Under the pieces are notes generated by a model, which did no database searches, was not told the origin of the DNA, and was given only the letters and a program-made list of their open reading frames with translations. Shown in pieces: positions 10,249-23,601 of a stretch of DNA of 64,000 nucleotides; the first letter of the stretch is position 1; each line of letters begins with the position of its first letter. The position numbers were made by a program, and so were the translations under genes. Location: the NCBI GenBank assembly GCA_029747585.1, contig JAPEVF010000149.1:1-64000 (forward strand), in the 5' to 3' direction. The DNA comes from Pleurotus djamor (Eukaryota > Basidiomycota > Agaricomycetes > Agaricales > Pleurotaceae).

Positions 10249-11111
10249 GTAACGGCTCGGACCTACTGTCCGTGTCTCTCCCCTTTGCTCTCCTCTCTTT
10301 TCCCCCTCGTTCTCCTTTACCTATACCCTCTACCCACATCGTTCCTTACCTGTCATTCTCTTACACCTTGGTACGCCGCTTTGCTATCCCAACCAACTTG
10401 GTACTGTCACTCTTTTACTAGTTATTCCATTGTTACTCCAGAACCCTTCGCCCTAGGACTACAGTATATAAGTGCTAGCTATGTGTTAGACCCTATCCAG
10501 AAAGGGGCTATAGGGGAGGACGGAGGCCGAGATGACGGCCGAGTGAACGAGATAGGGGTGAGCACAGCGACTGAGGCGCAGCGCTGGACTCCTACTAACA
10601 CTCCGGGCTCGGTGTACCAGGCCGGGTGCAAGGCCGAGGATACGAGGAGGAGAAAGAGGACGACGAGTAGAGGAGGACCAAGTCGTCTCGGGCCCGGGTC
10701 AGGTCGTCAGGCCGGACGAGGATCAGAGAGGATAAGGTGGAAACGTCTATAAACGAGCTAAGGAACAAATACAACTATGAGGAACTATATATACTATGCT
10801 ACATGAGGCTTCGGCTAAGAGAACAATGGCGGGTCCGTTTATGTAACTACTGCGCGAGTGGGTCCACTAGATCCGTGAGTCACGTGACAGACGGTATAGG
10901 GGTGTCACGTGACCACAGGAGCTAGGGGACCTGTCACGGATCGTGACACTATGTATGCTCGTATTCCTCAGTGCTCCAAATACCACGGCTTTACTCTGGT
11001 TACTTTCGGTCGCCTCTGAACTCCTCATCTCTCAACTCTCCTAACATCTCCTATCGCCCCTCTTCGTGTGTCGTGACCAAGTTCGGCTTACCTCGACTTG
11101 CACACGCCACA
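10249..11111 (+). repeat. 3' LTR of the Ty3 element, interrupted
   Basis: TGTAACGG at 10249 to GCCACA at 11111. The TATA box is at 10465-10471. Without the nested 465-base insertion and its duplicated 5 bases it would be 393 bases, against 397 in the 5' LTR. Confidence 0.93.
10484..10948 (+). repeat. Solo LTR of a second retroelement family, nested
   Basis: The 465-base insert begins TGTTAGACCC and ends CGTGACA, the usual TG..CA LTR ends. It is flanked by a perfect 5-base duplication CTATG (10479-10483 and 10949-10953) of the host LTR sequence. It holds no coding capacity. Its GC-rich, GAGGA-containing sequence is unrelated to the host LTR. A solo LTR normally arises by LTR-LTR recombination of a full element. 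Confidence 0.88.
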
Positions 11112-11117
11112 GACGAA

Positions 11118-11790
11118 TCATTGTTCTCGCGACGGCATCGTATCTTCGAAGTCCTTCCAAAAATCCGAAAGGGCGAACGTACGGAGACGAATTTTGAAAC
11201 TGGCTTCGCAGTATAAATCGCGAAAAACATTCACAGCGTGTCCAGCTCCCATATTTCCCGGTGTCTGTTGTATATTGTCCACCATGACGTCATTCTGGCT
11301 ACTTCCCATTCCAAGATACTTGTCCCAACCCTTCAACACGTACGCATTTCCACTGTTCGGCTCCGATTCGTCTTCGACGCCACATTCGTCACTGAAGGTG
11401 GTGTACAAAACTCGGCCACAAAGCCTCTCTTGGGGGCCAAGCAAAAACCAGAATGTATACTTCGTGTAGCTCCTTGACTCTCGAAAATGGGGATGGTTGG
11501 CTGAGGCTCAGAAAGATTGATCAAGCCATTGTGGAATGACTAGGTAAGAATAGGTGAGCAACAAGTCGATGTAGTTTGCGTTTACAACGGCCCAACTTGA
11601 AGGGCGGCTGTCCCGGACACAAGACTGGTCAATAGACAGACAGCAATCAACCATAGAAAAAAGTTGGCGCCATTCTTTAGATAAATTATTGGGAAACGAC
11701 GAATGTGGTCCAGGTGCAACTGTGTGGTGGCGGAGAAGTAGGTAGGACGCTTCCTCTTGAGGAAGATGAGAAGGCATAGACGTTGCAACG
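11118..11790 (-). pseudogene. F-box family pseudogene fragment
   Basis: Minus-strand fragments match the intact F-box protein at 28127-28972 in order: MPSHLP near the start, LSKEWRQLFS (cf. LSQEWRQLVS), SIDQSCVRDSRPS (cf. CIDQSWFRDSRPW), SEPQPTIPIFESQG (cf. LEPQPAIPLFDSQG), and CGRVLYTTFSDE (cf. RGRVLYTSFVNE). The frame shifts several times and about 75 residues, including the WPAKA region, are missing. The Ty3 element inserted directly at its 3' side. The homology is visible by eye; loss of function is inferred from the breaks. Confidence 0.75.
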
Positions 11791-11799
11791 TTGCAGCGC

Positions 11800-13483
11800 T
11801 GAACTTTCAGTACTTGAGTGATCAGGATCTTACAGCTTCAAAGATACAGAAAAACGGTGCGAGCTATGACTCAGGTAAAAACCTTATGTGAAGAATCGCC
11901 CCTGAGTCACGTCCCCAACGCGTCCCGTCACGAGTCGCGTGACGTGTTAGCCCTTTCCTTCCAACCACCATCTCTGATTCTCTCGCATATTCTCCCCACC
12001 TTTTTTACTACTATCGTATCTATGTTGCTCCTAAGATCAATTCACATCGCGCCCGGGATGGCAGGAACCAAAGAGAACCCTTGCATGATTGTCAGTGGGG
12101 TTCTCGTATATTTGCTACGACTTGGGTACGACACTATACTCAGTAGGGAATCATACAAAGGTAAATACGCGACATTCTCGCCCACATACAAATGCTTCTT
12201 CCAAACGCATTCATTGGTTTGGAGCATTTCTTCCATTACATGTGCGTGAAGAACCGTTCTAATCACCTCTCAAGGTGTCGCAGGGTCTGCTCACAACCTC
12301 ACAACATGTATACCATGTTTGCATGGAACTTGAATGAGCTCAATTTATTTTCCTTGGATCGAAGGAAGCCTCAAGTGGCACCCCATCGAGCAATTGTACC
12401 ATCGAGTTCAAGACTCCTCAATCTCACGACCTCCGCTACCTCGACCTTGAAGTATGTATGCGGCCATCTTCAACGCAATTCAGTACTTGAATCCCCGCGG
12501 TTGCACCCATGTTCCAACTGACACCGAGAGCATCACTCAGTCTTACTGACCTCTCGCTGCGCCTCTGTTCTGTCGACCACCTCTGCGGAAAACGGGGTNG
12601 GGGGGACGCGATCTGTGGCAGATTCATCAGGGAAATCACATGCAACTTTTTTTTTCTTGCAAACTTTCCATCCTCTTTTACAAGGCAGAATGCGGAAAAA
12701 GGGCGAAAAGCCAACGAAAAGCTCCACCAAAATTTCAAAAAGTTGAGTGTTGCTTTTTTGGCAATTCGACGTTGCTTGTCAACTTTTGGCCTTTTCTTGA
12801 CCTTTTCGCNGCTTCTCGCACTAGCTTGAGCAAGCTGAAAAAAGTTGCATGTAAAAGGAGCTCCTGATGGACTTTTTGGAAGAACTTATGCATTCGACTC
12901 TTGTTGGATAGAAGACACGACCACGGGTTGGCTCCAGCAGTTTTCCGAGTTGAATTCTCAGCCATCATTTTGTAAGCGGTTCATCAACACCACGAAATAT
13001 TCCACTGATCTCAAGGCTCTCTCTTCCTTTTCTACACACGTATACTAAGAAGGGACCACCACTCCAAGATCCACGGGACCTAGAACATAAGTGGTGAAAG
13101 GACCCCAGCTTGAAAAGTTTGAAAGTTCCCCCCGCTCTACGACCTCCATCAATGTCATTTACCGTCGAAGCCGTCGAATGGTAATTCCAAGTTCTGAGCA
13201 AGAGACAAGCGCTAGGGCTCAGGCACTTGCGATCACGCCGGCGGTTAGATAAGATATGAGATGGAAGTGATTCGTGTTGACTCCATTTAGTGCGTCACAT
13301 CAAAGCGTGTTCATTCGACCCTTCTCTCGTCTTCATCGCGTGGCCTTTTTCTTGCGNTTTTTTATTCTTTACCACCACCATCACCACAATTTGCTTCGGG
13401 GCGGGGCCCACTCCAATTCAGCATGGACGTTTGAATGAGGCCTTTTTGGTCCTCATTCAGCTTCACCGTGGAATCCCCCAACG
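11800..13483. other. Intergenic, no supported gene
   Basis: Small open frames exist on both strands but none shows a family pattern or a believable splice model. N bases at 12599, 12810 and 13357 and a T-run near 12646 mark poor sequence. The last about 250 bases presumably hold the promoter and leader of the GCN2 gene. Confidence 0.5.
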
Positions 13484-16400
13484 ATGGAGTCCAACCAGGA
13501 ACGTCAACAAGAAGAAATTACAGCTCTGAAAGCGATTTATAGCGAGGATTTTATCGAACCTCCTCCTCCAACTGCATGGAAAGTAAGCATCTTCGTATCC
13601 GGAGACTTTGGCTTGGAGTTCAAGGCGCTTGCAGGCCGCAACTCGACTGCCGGAATTTATTATCAAAGTTACCCACCCGACAAGTTCTACCAAGGTCTAT
13701 TTCCACCTTGATGTAAAGTGAGTCTGGCGCCCATAATCGTCCCTGTTTCCTCGAAGCCCACCATCCGTTTCAAGATTACCCAGGACATACCCAGGCGTTG
13801 CTGCGCCGACGTTATCGATCCAGAAGCCTACCAATGGCTTGTCACCAGACCAAATCCACAAGCTCACGCACGCCATCATCCATCAAGAACTTCCCAAGCA
13901 CCGAGGGCAAGAAGCCATTTTGGATATTGTTACATTTGCGCAGGAATGGTTAGAAGCTCACGCCACACCCCGTCCGGAAGTTGTGGGGTCGCTGGCGATG
14001 CAGATGAATCAACGTGCATTGGATGAAGAGAAGGTGAGTTTTCGGTTTGTTACTTTTCCTCAATTGGACANTTTTTGGCAAGTTACTTCGTGCCGTGTCT
14101 ACCGTACTCTCATATGTCATATGTTTCATTCCATCCTTATTTTACCATTCATCCATCCATCTCATCAAGGTGGGAAGTGTCCCCCTTCTCCTCGACGGCC
14201 ATAGTGGCCACTTCGTTTCCCAAGCTCTAAAGCTTGTCGTAATTCCGTCCTCATGGACCAGCCTCGTTTCCCTTCCCCCATTCTTCTTAATCTTGCTCGT
14301 CCCTCCCTCATATCGCTTGTGTCGTTCATTCCCCTCTGCCCGATCCCTGACGCCTCGCGCCTTACTCCTCTTTTTATTCGTATCCGCTCCCCTCTTCTGC
14401 TTTCTTATCTCCACATACTTTTACTCCCCCGACGCACACCACAAGCACTTGCTAACGATGATCCGTGTCGCCCATGCCTTCCAGGAACGTCAACGTATCC
14501 TTTCTGAACAGGAACTTGAAGACCGCAAACGTGCCGAAGCTTTAGCCGACGCCTTGAACAAGCAGATTCGCGCCGACGCAGATCGGTATCAACGTGCCAA
14601 GGAAGAACAATTACAGTCTCTGGCTAGAAGGAAGAGAGCCAACTCCGAGGCTACGGAGATTGCGGGCGACGACGATGGACGTGGCTGGGGTACTGGTGGG
14701 GACGTTGAAGAGACCCATATCTACGTTGAGAAGTTCGACCGGGAAATCCGTTTTGGAGGTGCCGTTTTTGATAGGGTCCGAATGTTTCGTCCTAAGAATG
14801 GTGAGTTCACCGTCAACCTTTTCCTGGGATTGTTTCATCAACGCGACAAACCACTAGATGGCTTGGGTATTACTTTCCTTGCTGAGCCAATTTGTCATGA
14901 TGACAACGGAGCCGTCTCTATCCCTTTGGAGGTCATGGTGTACACCTTCGAATCCACTTATTACTCTTCCAATCAAGGTAGCGTCTCGTTGTACTATCAC
15001 TGTCTCATATCCGGGTGGTGCTTACACGTTGACCCCAGGCAAACGCAAGCTCCATCAAGTCGAAGCGGATATCCGCCGTCTCTCGTCGATCAGGCACCCT
15101 AATCTTATCAGCGTCCTAGCCGTCAAGTTGTCCACTCCTTCAAACGCGAACGCTCAACTTCTCATCTTAACGGAGCAACGTCCTCCTGTATCCCTTGAGG
15201 ACCTCCTTGAGGATTGCCAGAATCTACGAGAGGAACGTGTTTCGGTAAGCATAAAATTTACATCCCTTGTTTAGAGACCTGACGAAGCTCACCGCGGTCC
15301 TTCTATCTAGGATTACCTTGGTCAAATCCTATCGGGCTTGAATGCCGTACATGCGGGTGATTTGGTCCATCGAGGTGTGTTACGCTTCCAACGTTCTCTC
15401 TCCCGCGTATATCACTTCACATTCCTTCGATCATATGAACGAACGTTCATCCCTTTTTCATTTCCCTTCCTGCCTCATTTCTTTGATCGCATATCATCTT
15501 ACCTCTCCTCCTTACCACGGTCGTGCAAAGTCTTGCTTCGTGGTTTCTCGCTTAGCTGCATCTTGACTGCCATATTCAGGATGCTCATATCGCTTCGCTA
15601 TAGGCATCACCCCTCGGTGTATTCATATTGCATCCCCGTCACCCTCTCCGGATGCGCCCCAATCACCCCTCCACGCTCAACCACATGGCCAGACTCAGTC
15701 TCAACCCACGAAGCTCGTGAAACTGGGTAATGTCGTTTACCATACTCGTTTGCTGGACCTACATCGTTCGAACCCCTTTGGTTCCAATACGTATGATGAG
15801 CCAAGGGTCCCTGATGCGTGGTAAGAACCATCTGTCTGTGTATTTGGTGTTGATTTGACCGGAACGTTTAGGGAGTGTAAGGATGTTAAAAACGATTCTG
15901 CTCTGTCGTATACACGCCATAGAGATATTCATGCTGTTGGTATCGTGCTCCTTCAGATGCTCGTTGGTCACGATGTCATGGAGAGGTTCGATGACCCTCA
16001 AGGTGCCTTGCAATATGGTTGGATTCCCTCCTAAAGGCCTACCCCCTGCTCCTGACCGATCCCCTTTTATAGCCCTGATATCCCCTGGGCTTCAACAACA
16101 CGCTACGAGCATGTTGTTCCCCAAGAAAAATGTTACTTGCTTGAGCTTGCTGGCGGATCTCGCTTCAACATCGTTTCATACACATTCCCATGTGTCACAT
16201 CCACTATCGGCCAGAACACCTGCTATTCCGTTTAATGGTAATATATCTGGTTCATTGGAACATACTTTTATTAATGAGCGTTTAGATCCCAAGACGCCGC
16301 TCCCTGCATTACAGATCAATGGCTCTCCAGAGATGGACTACTTCAGGATTCCTTCGAGGACTAGACATACAAGTAGGTGGAAGGAAGACTGGGAGGAATT

Positions 16401-19400
16401 AGAGTTGCTTGTGCGTTCTCTCCCCTTCCTGAGATTGCGGTTGAGGCTCAGTGCTTTCGCTTCAGGGAAAAGGTGCCTTTGGGTCTGTTGTGAAAGCAAG
16501 GAATAAGATTGACTCGAGAATCTACGCTGGTAAGTGCCCTTACAAAGCTATTTCCTCCCGATCGTCAACCTTTTGTCTGGTTATCTAGTCAAGAAAGTTA
16601 GACTACGAACGATGCAGAGTGATAGCAAGATCTTCAGGGAGGTCAATGCCCTCAGTCGCCTTTCGCACCGGTTCATCGTGCGGTATTATACGACTTGGGT
16701 AGAAGCTTCGGAGACATTCTCTGCAGCTGCGTCGGAATACGACTCCAACGACAGTGATTCGGGTACCGGTACTGAAGATGGAACCTCAGTTCTCCACTCA
16801 CGCTCAACGTCGAACTCAAGGAACAGATCATTCCAAGACGACCCCTTCATGTTGACCTCCGGGAGTGATGGCATCAGTATCGACTTGAATGATTTGGATG
16901 TCATCCAAAGGTCACTTTCGAGGAGTCGATCGTTCCCCAGTATACATTTCACGCATTCTGGGGACAAGAGCGGTGGTGAGGGAAGTGGGAGTGGGAGTGG
17001 GAGCGAAGGGGAGAGTAGCAATGACGAAATCAATGTACTTGGGTTTGACTCGTTGTATCGAAGGCAGAAACTTGGGAATAGTGGTGGGGTAGGTACCTCG
17101 CCGGAGGTCGCTGTTACACCTATACCGCCTCCGATGGTTACAAGGACGTTGTATATCCAGATGGTACGTCTATCATTTGTTGATTGACTGCGACTGAGGG
17201 TTTTTTGTCTTTGGTAGGAATTCGTCGAAAGGCAGACTCTCAAAGAGGTTAGTGATGGTTCATTGTGACTGATGACTTTGTATTGAAGAAGGCTTTACAG
17301 CGAATTGACGAAGGCATATCTGAGGACGAAGCCTGGCGCTTGTTCCAACAAATCCTTGATGCCCTTGTTCATATGTCGTCCCTTGGAATTGTAAGCTCTC
17401 GAATCTATCGGGTTTGTTCCATCCCGTCATATCCCTTCTCTTTTCTTTTCTCTACAGCTTCATCGGGATATCAAGCTGACCAACATCTTCATTGGTGTGT
17501 ATCTGTCTTCTATGCTTCTGCCAACCATCTGAGTACGTTTCCTCACAGATGGAAAGGGTGATTGCAAGGGTACGACTCGTCATTCATACGAGACCTCATC
17601 CATGCTCACCGTTGGTTCTTTCTAGTCGGAGATTTCGGGCTTGCGACATCCAGCCTAGCTGCTGTAGATCCTTCTGATGTCTCGCGGCCTGCTCTAGTGA
17701 TGGACAGTGAAATGACTCTAGGTTCATCTATTCGTTCTCTTCCTCTTTCATGAAGCTAATCGGCTGCTCGGAATCAGAGGTCGGTACCAGGCTCTACATT
17801 GCCCCAGAAGTACAGTCTCGCAAACGCGGTCCGAGAAACCATACGAAGGCTGACATATATAGTCTTGGCGTCAGTCTCATTTTGAAGCTTTGGGTTTTCC
17901 GAAGTGCTAATTTTTTCCCTATCGTAGGTTGTCTTCTTTGAGATGAATTTCTTCTTTACCACTGGCGCGGAGCGTATTGCTGTGATAGAGAACTTGAGAA
18001 AGCCTTCGGTTACTTTCCCCCCTTCTTGGGATCCGCATAGAACAAGGCAGAAACAGAGTAAGTCCACATCTCCTTTGGTTTAGCATGCTCTTCTCTTACC
18101 ATCTCAAATAGTCATCACCTGGCTCATGCAACATGATCCTAATGATCGACCCTCCGCTCTAGAACTTTCACAGAGTTCACTCCTCCCTCCTCGGCTTGAA
18201 GATGAATACTTCCGTGGTGCGCTCCGGATGATGGGTGTGTGCTCTTCCCCCTTCCCTTTTCAAACCACATTGCTTATCTCGCCATTGGTAGCCAAACCCG
18301 ATTCGCCGCACCATCAAGCCGTCCTATCAGCACTATTCAATCAACCCGTGCAACCCTCTCGTGGGTTCCTGTATGATAGGGAAGCAGACCTTCCCGAGCA
18401 TGCCAACTTGAACGGTATTGTTGTTGATCGACTTGCCTCTATATTCCGACTCCATGGCGCCGTGGACATCGAGCCGCCCTTGTTGATGCCGGTGGTCAAC
18501 CCTGAAGACGAGAAAACGCACGCAACGTTCTTGGATCGTCATGGAGATGTAGTCACCCTTCCAAACGACCTGTTGATGCCCTTTGCTCGGTTAGCTGCTC
18601 GTACTAGCGTCAAGCGCATCAAGAGATACCACATCACAGACATCTATAGACCTAAGTGAGTGTCTTATCCCGCGCTTTTCGTGGGGTACTGAGTAGGCCC
18701 CTCCTTAGTCCCGTTGCTGGACACCCAAAAGCCTTGAAAGCCGCAATTTTCGATATCATTTCACCCGATCTCACAAGCGGTCCGGTCGCCGCTGCTGCCG
18801 AGATCATCGTCATCGCCAATGACCTATTAGAGGGATTTCCTACCCTTGAGCATAACTATGACATCCACGTTTCGCACTCCAACGGTACGCATCTCTTGCT
18901 GGAGCTGTTCGTCTGGTCCATGGTACTGTGTACGAAGACTGATTCACCTTTTNCCCCCCAGTCGTTGCTCATATTTTGGATCGCCTCCCTGCACATCACC
19001 GATCTTCGGTTATTGAGACTTTAACTCAGGGCAAGTCAAGTCCCGCACAGAGGCGAACCTCTCTACTCAAGAAAGGTCTATCTCGGAATCTCATCGACGA
19101 ATTAGAGGTTCTGTCGGAACTTGGTACGTTTCCATTGGCCAAACGAGGCATTCCACGCGCCTGACCCCGTGTGTTCGGTTCGCAGATCAAGATATCGAAT
19201 CCTTGATGGGACGGCTTGAGCGTGTTTCACCCCAGCTCTTTTCATCAATTCGGCCCTTCGTTGAGGACATCAAGCACACGGTTCAGTATGCGGCCGCCAC
19301 TGGTCTCACTCGGCCTATCTACTTCCACCCTTTGATGCTTGGAGGACATCACTCTAATTTTAAGCACGGAGTTCTGGTCGAGGTTGTTCGGCGTAACAAG

Positions 19401-20596
19401 CGCACGGACGTTCTCGCAGCTGGTGGTCGGTGAGCCCCCTTTGACCCTCGCTGTCGAAGGTTGTTGCTAAAAGCATTGGCTAGGTACGACGACCTCATCA
19501 TACAAGCTGGAGTCCCCAAACCCAATCCGGATGCCTCCTGTGGCTTTGCCTTTCAAGTATCAGTGGATAAGATTACCATAGCGCTGGCAACCTATCAAAG
19601 TACATCTCTCAAAATCCTCGTCAAGGAGCAGCGCTCCTTTGGCTTTTGGAGCCCCCGCCGCTGTGATGTTTATGTCGTGTCCTATCATCCCGGATATCTT
19701 CAAGAACGACTGGAAGTCGCTGCTTACCTGTGGAAGAATGGGATTAGTGCTGATATCATGTACGAATCTGGTCTGCCGGATGCTGGGATTGATGATTATG
19801 TGGACTCATGTGCAAGAGAGGGCATACTGTATGTCTGGCCTTCCCTCGAGTCAAATTTTTGTGTGATTGTTGATGTCACCCTTATTTTCCAGGTTTACTG
19901 TTTACCCTCGCCCTCGCCTTCAACAGAGAAAGGACCAAACAGCCTTCAAAATCAAGAGTATCCTCAAAGGCACAGAGTACGATGGTTAGTGTCTGGTTAT
20001 CTTCTGCGACATCATCTCCTGCCTAACAACGTCGAACCAGTTACTCGGCTAGATCTTGTACCGTGGCTTCATCAGCAGATCGCCGAGCAGAAACGTGCAG
20101 ACCTTGCTACCTCTGGTGCCCGTGCATTTTCCGATTTCACTCAAAACCCCGCCCCCACCAAGGATGCGGCCTCCTCGTCGGACTTACATATGCTCCTTCC
20201 TGGTGATGCGAAGAAGATGAAGTCTGTCAAGAATATGTATATTGATCGAGGTACGTTCGTCCACTCGTACGCGATAGCCCATGTCCTTATTCCTGCTGTC
20301 TAGCTTTCGAGACGGGTGTTCAGATCAAAAACTCCTTCCAAAATGGCATGCCTATGCTGGGTGTTGACGTCCCGCCTCATACGTTCGACACCATGACGCG
20401 ATCTTCGACATGGATCACCGATGACGAAGCCTGGAAACCCATCGTAACCGAATTCTCGGCGTCTGGGGCAGGGTACTCGTATTCATATATCCAGCAAATT
20501 CGCGAACAAGTTCGCCAACGCAAAGCTGAAGCTCATCCTTTCCTTATGCTGTACTCTGCTCGCGATGAGCGTGTTCAGCTCGTCAAGTTGACATGA
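13484..20596 (+). CDS. GCN2: eIF2-alpha kinase GCN2, complete, 28 exons
   Basis: General amino-acid-control kinase that senses uncharged tRNA and phosphorylates eIF2-alpha. My splice model (28 exons, 4,992 coding bases) gives 1,663 residues, the usual GCN2 length. Domain order: N-terminal RWD (EEITALKAIYSEDF, RLPEFIIKV, SPDQIHKLTHAI, residues 5-130) for GCN1 binding; charged linker; pseudokinase (LGITFLAEPI, RHPNLISV, NAVHAGDLVHRG, about 250-540); true kinase with GKGAFGSVV (from about 617), acidic insert, LHRDIKLTNIFI and VGDFGLA; histidyl-tRNA-synthetase-like domain (from about 1037, FLYDREADLPEHANLNGIVV); and a C-terminal ribosome-binding/dimerisation region ending VQLVKLT. Catalytic HRD and DFG are intact. 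The 451-base intron 14034-14484 is long for this gene and holds one N. Nothing suggests inactivation. Confidence 0.96.
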
Positions 20597-22875
20597 TTCC
20601 GGTCCACCTTTTACTTATGCGAATATCACGAACTTTACCGATTTCCACGACGCCTACTCTATGACGATTCTCAAGTTGTTGTTCTACGCCTAAGTCTATG
20701 TATGTAGCACCTGTTTATATATTTAATGGATGGATACGCTCTTGGATCTTATTTTAGCGGAGAACTGGCTCTTCTCCCTCGTTTGCCATGGCTGTTTGCG
20801 TCACAAGCAACCAGCGGAAGAACCGTGGCCCCAGAAGTCTGCCTGGCTTCTCTTCCCAGCACTGCAAAGGTCATCTCAGGCTCTCCTTCCGGACCCCCCG
20901 TTGTTGTTTGGGAAACATCTCGCTCTTCGAATGACGTCGATCATTTCGTTATGTACCTGTGAACATCAAGGACTGTTCTCTTCGCAACGCTTCTTTCCAT
21001 GCTCGATTAGAGTCTTTCTCTCCGTCCCGTGCTTCAGAAGAGGCCAATGAACGTAAATTCCTAAACACTCCCATGCTAACAATACGAATACATAGCCGCA
21101 CTTGCTCTTCAACTGTACATCCGGTGGCGCACCAGATTCGACGGCTGGGTCCGAGAGATGAATCCGTCATCCTTGATCCTGCGTCTTGCATCAGTCCCCA
21201 TAAGACCCTTTGGTCCACCATCACCATCTTTTTCTCATCGGTGCCAATCGTCAAATTCGTCATATCACTCATTTTTTGCAACAAACTTGCAAACCTATCC
21301 ATGCGCGTTGGCGAATCGCTGGAAACGTTTGATTGGGGAGTGGACCTGCATTGCAATACAGCCACGTTCTGTTGGTAGGGGGGGGCTTGAAACTGGGAAC
21401 GCGGAGTGGTATAGGCCCTCAGTGCCCTCAATTGCGTGTACGTCTTCGTTTTTGTTGTTATCGGAGAACCCTTCGGCTGAGAGGAGCGTTATCTTAGGTT
21501 CTCTTACGAACCGACGGCACGGGGGTCGGGCGAATATCCAAGAAGTAAAGAAGCCCCATTCAGTTAGGGCACGGCTTTGTATAAAAGGCTCCAATACTTT
21601 TACAGCATGTCCAATCATCTTCTCTCTGCTTTCTCTCCCCCCACTCCCTCTGCATCTGAAATGCCATTGAACCCAGCCTAGCGGCCTTCCTGCGTGTCTC
21701 ACGTACTCATGCCTTATCCCCACTACGGTTTGTCCCCAACCTTGGTGGGTAACCATGTGTCGTGGCGGCCGCAAGGATTACCGCTATGCTGGATTGCTTT
21801 TGGCTGCCCATTGCGAGAGAGCACCCCAACTCATCCTCCCATTGCATGCTCACGTCCTTGAAACTTGATACTGACACACATCTACGCCTTGGAGACTCAT
21901 ACGGTCCTCACGGTTGTGTCCTCTCTCCTCTATACGTGCAGTTTGCGTGCAGTACTATATTAATACGTCACGCTAGGTTTGATACGCCACGAAGTCCACT
22001 ATATCCTCATATCTCCTTGAGCAAAGTTTAATCTACTCTAGGCCCAAATTTTGCGTTTCTACCACTCGTCGCCAGCGCTCTCAAGCTCTCTTTGTTCCTT
22101 CATTTCTAATATAGCCCATTACCTGGGGCCACTCGCTGTCTGTGTTTTCTTTGGAGAGTAATACGCCAAGCATCCATTTCCAAAAGCATGAGTCCCTGGC
22201 AAGTCCGCCTGTGGCACGGAATTCCAAGTTCGATCCGTCCCATAATAGCCTTATCCTCACGTACCTTTTTGGAAGCTTTTCTATCTTTACCCGTTTAATC
22301 AATCTTCTAGGTCCGATCCCAGCCGCTTTTCGAGAGAAGAACACATTTCCTCAGGAGTCTTGCTGGTCAACTGACTGCGGACGAATTGCACGTAATTCAT
22401 CCTATACCCTCTTCAAGGATGGGCTATAAGGATCGGGACACGCTCGCACATGACCCGCCTGCTGTCAAACATGGAGTTGGTTGCTATCAAGCGAACGCTC
22501 AGCGCTCAGTCACTTACTATTCAGGGGTCGACATGTAGTCCTATCATATCAAGAGTACAACACTCTTATCATCCCACCATCTCAGTTAAAAGATCATCCT
22601 GTTTAATGGTATTCTCCTATAATCAGGAGTAATCTAGGAGAGACTCCCCTGAGGTGTCCCTATCAAGGCGCCCAACTTCCGGATGCATGACCAACCTGCG
22701 ACTGTATCTACGGTTCCAACAGCTGACTTCACTCTATAACCTTACAAGAGATCAACAGAAAGGACATCGAATATAGAACCGGCATCAGTCCGCGCGACAC
22801 CGCCGCAAACCTCTCGTAAGTTCAGGGGCACCACGGTAGCATGACTGGAGCACTTTTGTAGCTGACCGACAGATA
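20597..22875. other. Intergenic with one weak minus-strand ORF (20949-21431)
   Basis: After the GCN2 stop come 2.3 kb without a recognisable gene. The longest frame, minus 21431-20949 (160 codons), has no domain I know, and neighbouring minus frames (21774-21295) only faintly recall the F-box family. It may be a short unknown gene or decayed sequence. I make no functional call. Confidence 0.35.
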
Positions 22876-22884
22876 GGTCGCTCG

Positions 22885-23601
22885 TAGGCTGGTAACCAAC
22901 CTGCCTATGAGGAAATCTTTTCGACGCTTGGGCGGAGATTTGCCGATAGCTGGGGAATTCGGTTAAGCGCCCTCTATGGGGCGCGACGAGATGCTCGCGT
23001 GGCTTTGATCGAAAGTGTCAGCCAATGAAATCTCTAGCAGTGATTATGTAAATACTCTGATTCAATATTCGATTTCGGCTTGGACTCACTTCCGGTCACA
23101 ATCCATCGCTTTCTCCTCTCCCTACAGCCCTTTGTGAGTTTTTGATCTATGATAGTATATCTAAAGCAGCGACGGTTGGCGTCTTCAGAGATCAAAGATC
23201 GTCTTTGCCTCCAATAGAACTCATAGTAGGAATTAGAATTGGAACCATGTTACCATTCTCTAGGAAAAAGACTTGGATGGTCTCAGAAGTCCTATCAATT
23301 GATTCTTCTGATTCTTCTGGAGTTCTTGGCTACTTCTCTCATATGCTTAGGGGAAAGGAAAGGAAATGACATTGAACTTTCTGTATCTGGGAGCTAAACC
23401 CCTTTCGCTCCTTTCCAGCTAACCCCCTTAGCATTCGTTACATCAGCGAAGTTAACTACTTATCCGACTCGATCAAAGCCACGCGAGCATCTCGTCGCGC
23501 CCCATAGAGGACGCTTAACCGAATTCCCCAGCCTGCCTATCGGCAAATCTCCGCCCAAGCGTCGAAAAGATTTCCTCATAGGCAGGTTGGTTACCAACCT
23601 A
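22885..23601. mobile_element. Non-autonomous MITE with long inverted repeats, Mutator-like
   Basis: Two arms, 22885-23012 and 23469-23601, are near-perfect inverted repeats of 128 and 133 bases. They differ by a 5-base indel and a few substitutions. The element starts TAGGCTGGTAACC and ends with the complement of TAGGTTGGTAACC. The flanks are a direct repeat GGTCGCTCG at 22876-22884 and 23602-23610; it could be read as 9-11 bases because the ends share TA. Long terminal repeats plus a 9-base target duplication are typical of Mutator-like elements. The 456-base centre encodes only a 75-codon frame with no transposase motif. Confidence 0.82.

Larger units (their letters stand above)
1630..11111 (+). 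mobile_element. Ty3/gypsy (chromovirus-type) LTR retrotransposon, complete
   Basis: The element is bounded by LTRs that begin TGTAACGG and end GCCACA. It is flanked by a perfect 5-base target duplication GACGA at 1625-1629 and 11112-11116. It carries one uninterrupted gag-pol frame (2180-10213) in the order gag, zinc knuckle, protease, RT, RNase H, integrase, chromodomain, which is the Ty3/gypsy order. The open frame and intact target duplication suggest a fairly young insertion. However, its 3' LTR was later broken by a solo LTR (10484-10948). I see no obvious tRNA-complementary primer site just after the 5' LTR, so priming may be atypical; that is inference. The insertion lies immediately downstream of an F-box pseudogene. 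Confidence 0.95.

Noticed and set aside
21295..21774. Minus-strand frame faintly like the F-box family (GHAV.., LGW.QW)
   Set aside because: Only scattered matches in a single region; not distinguishable from chance by eye.
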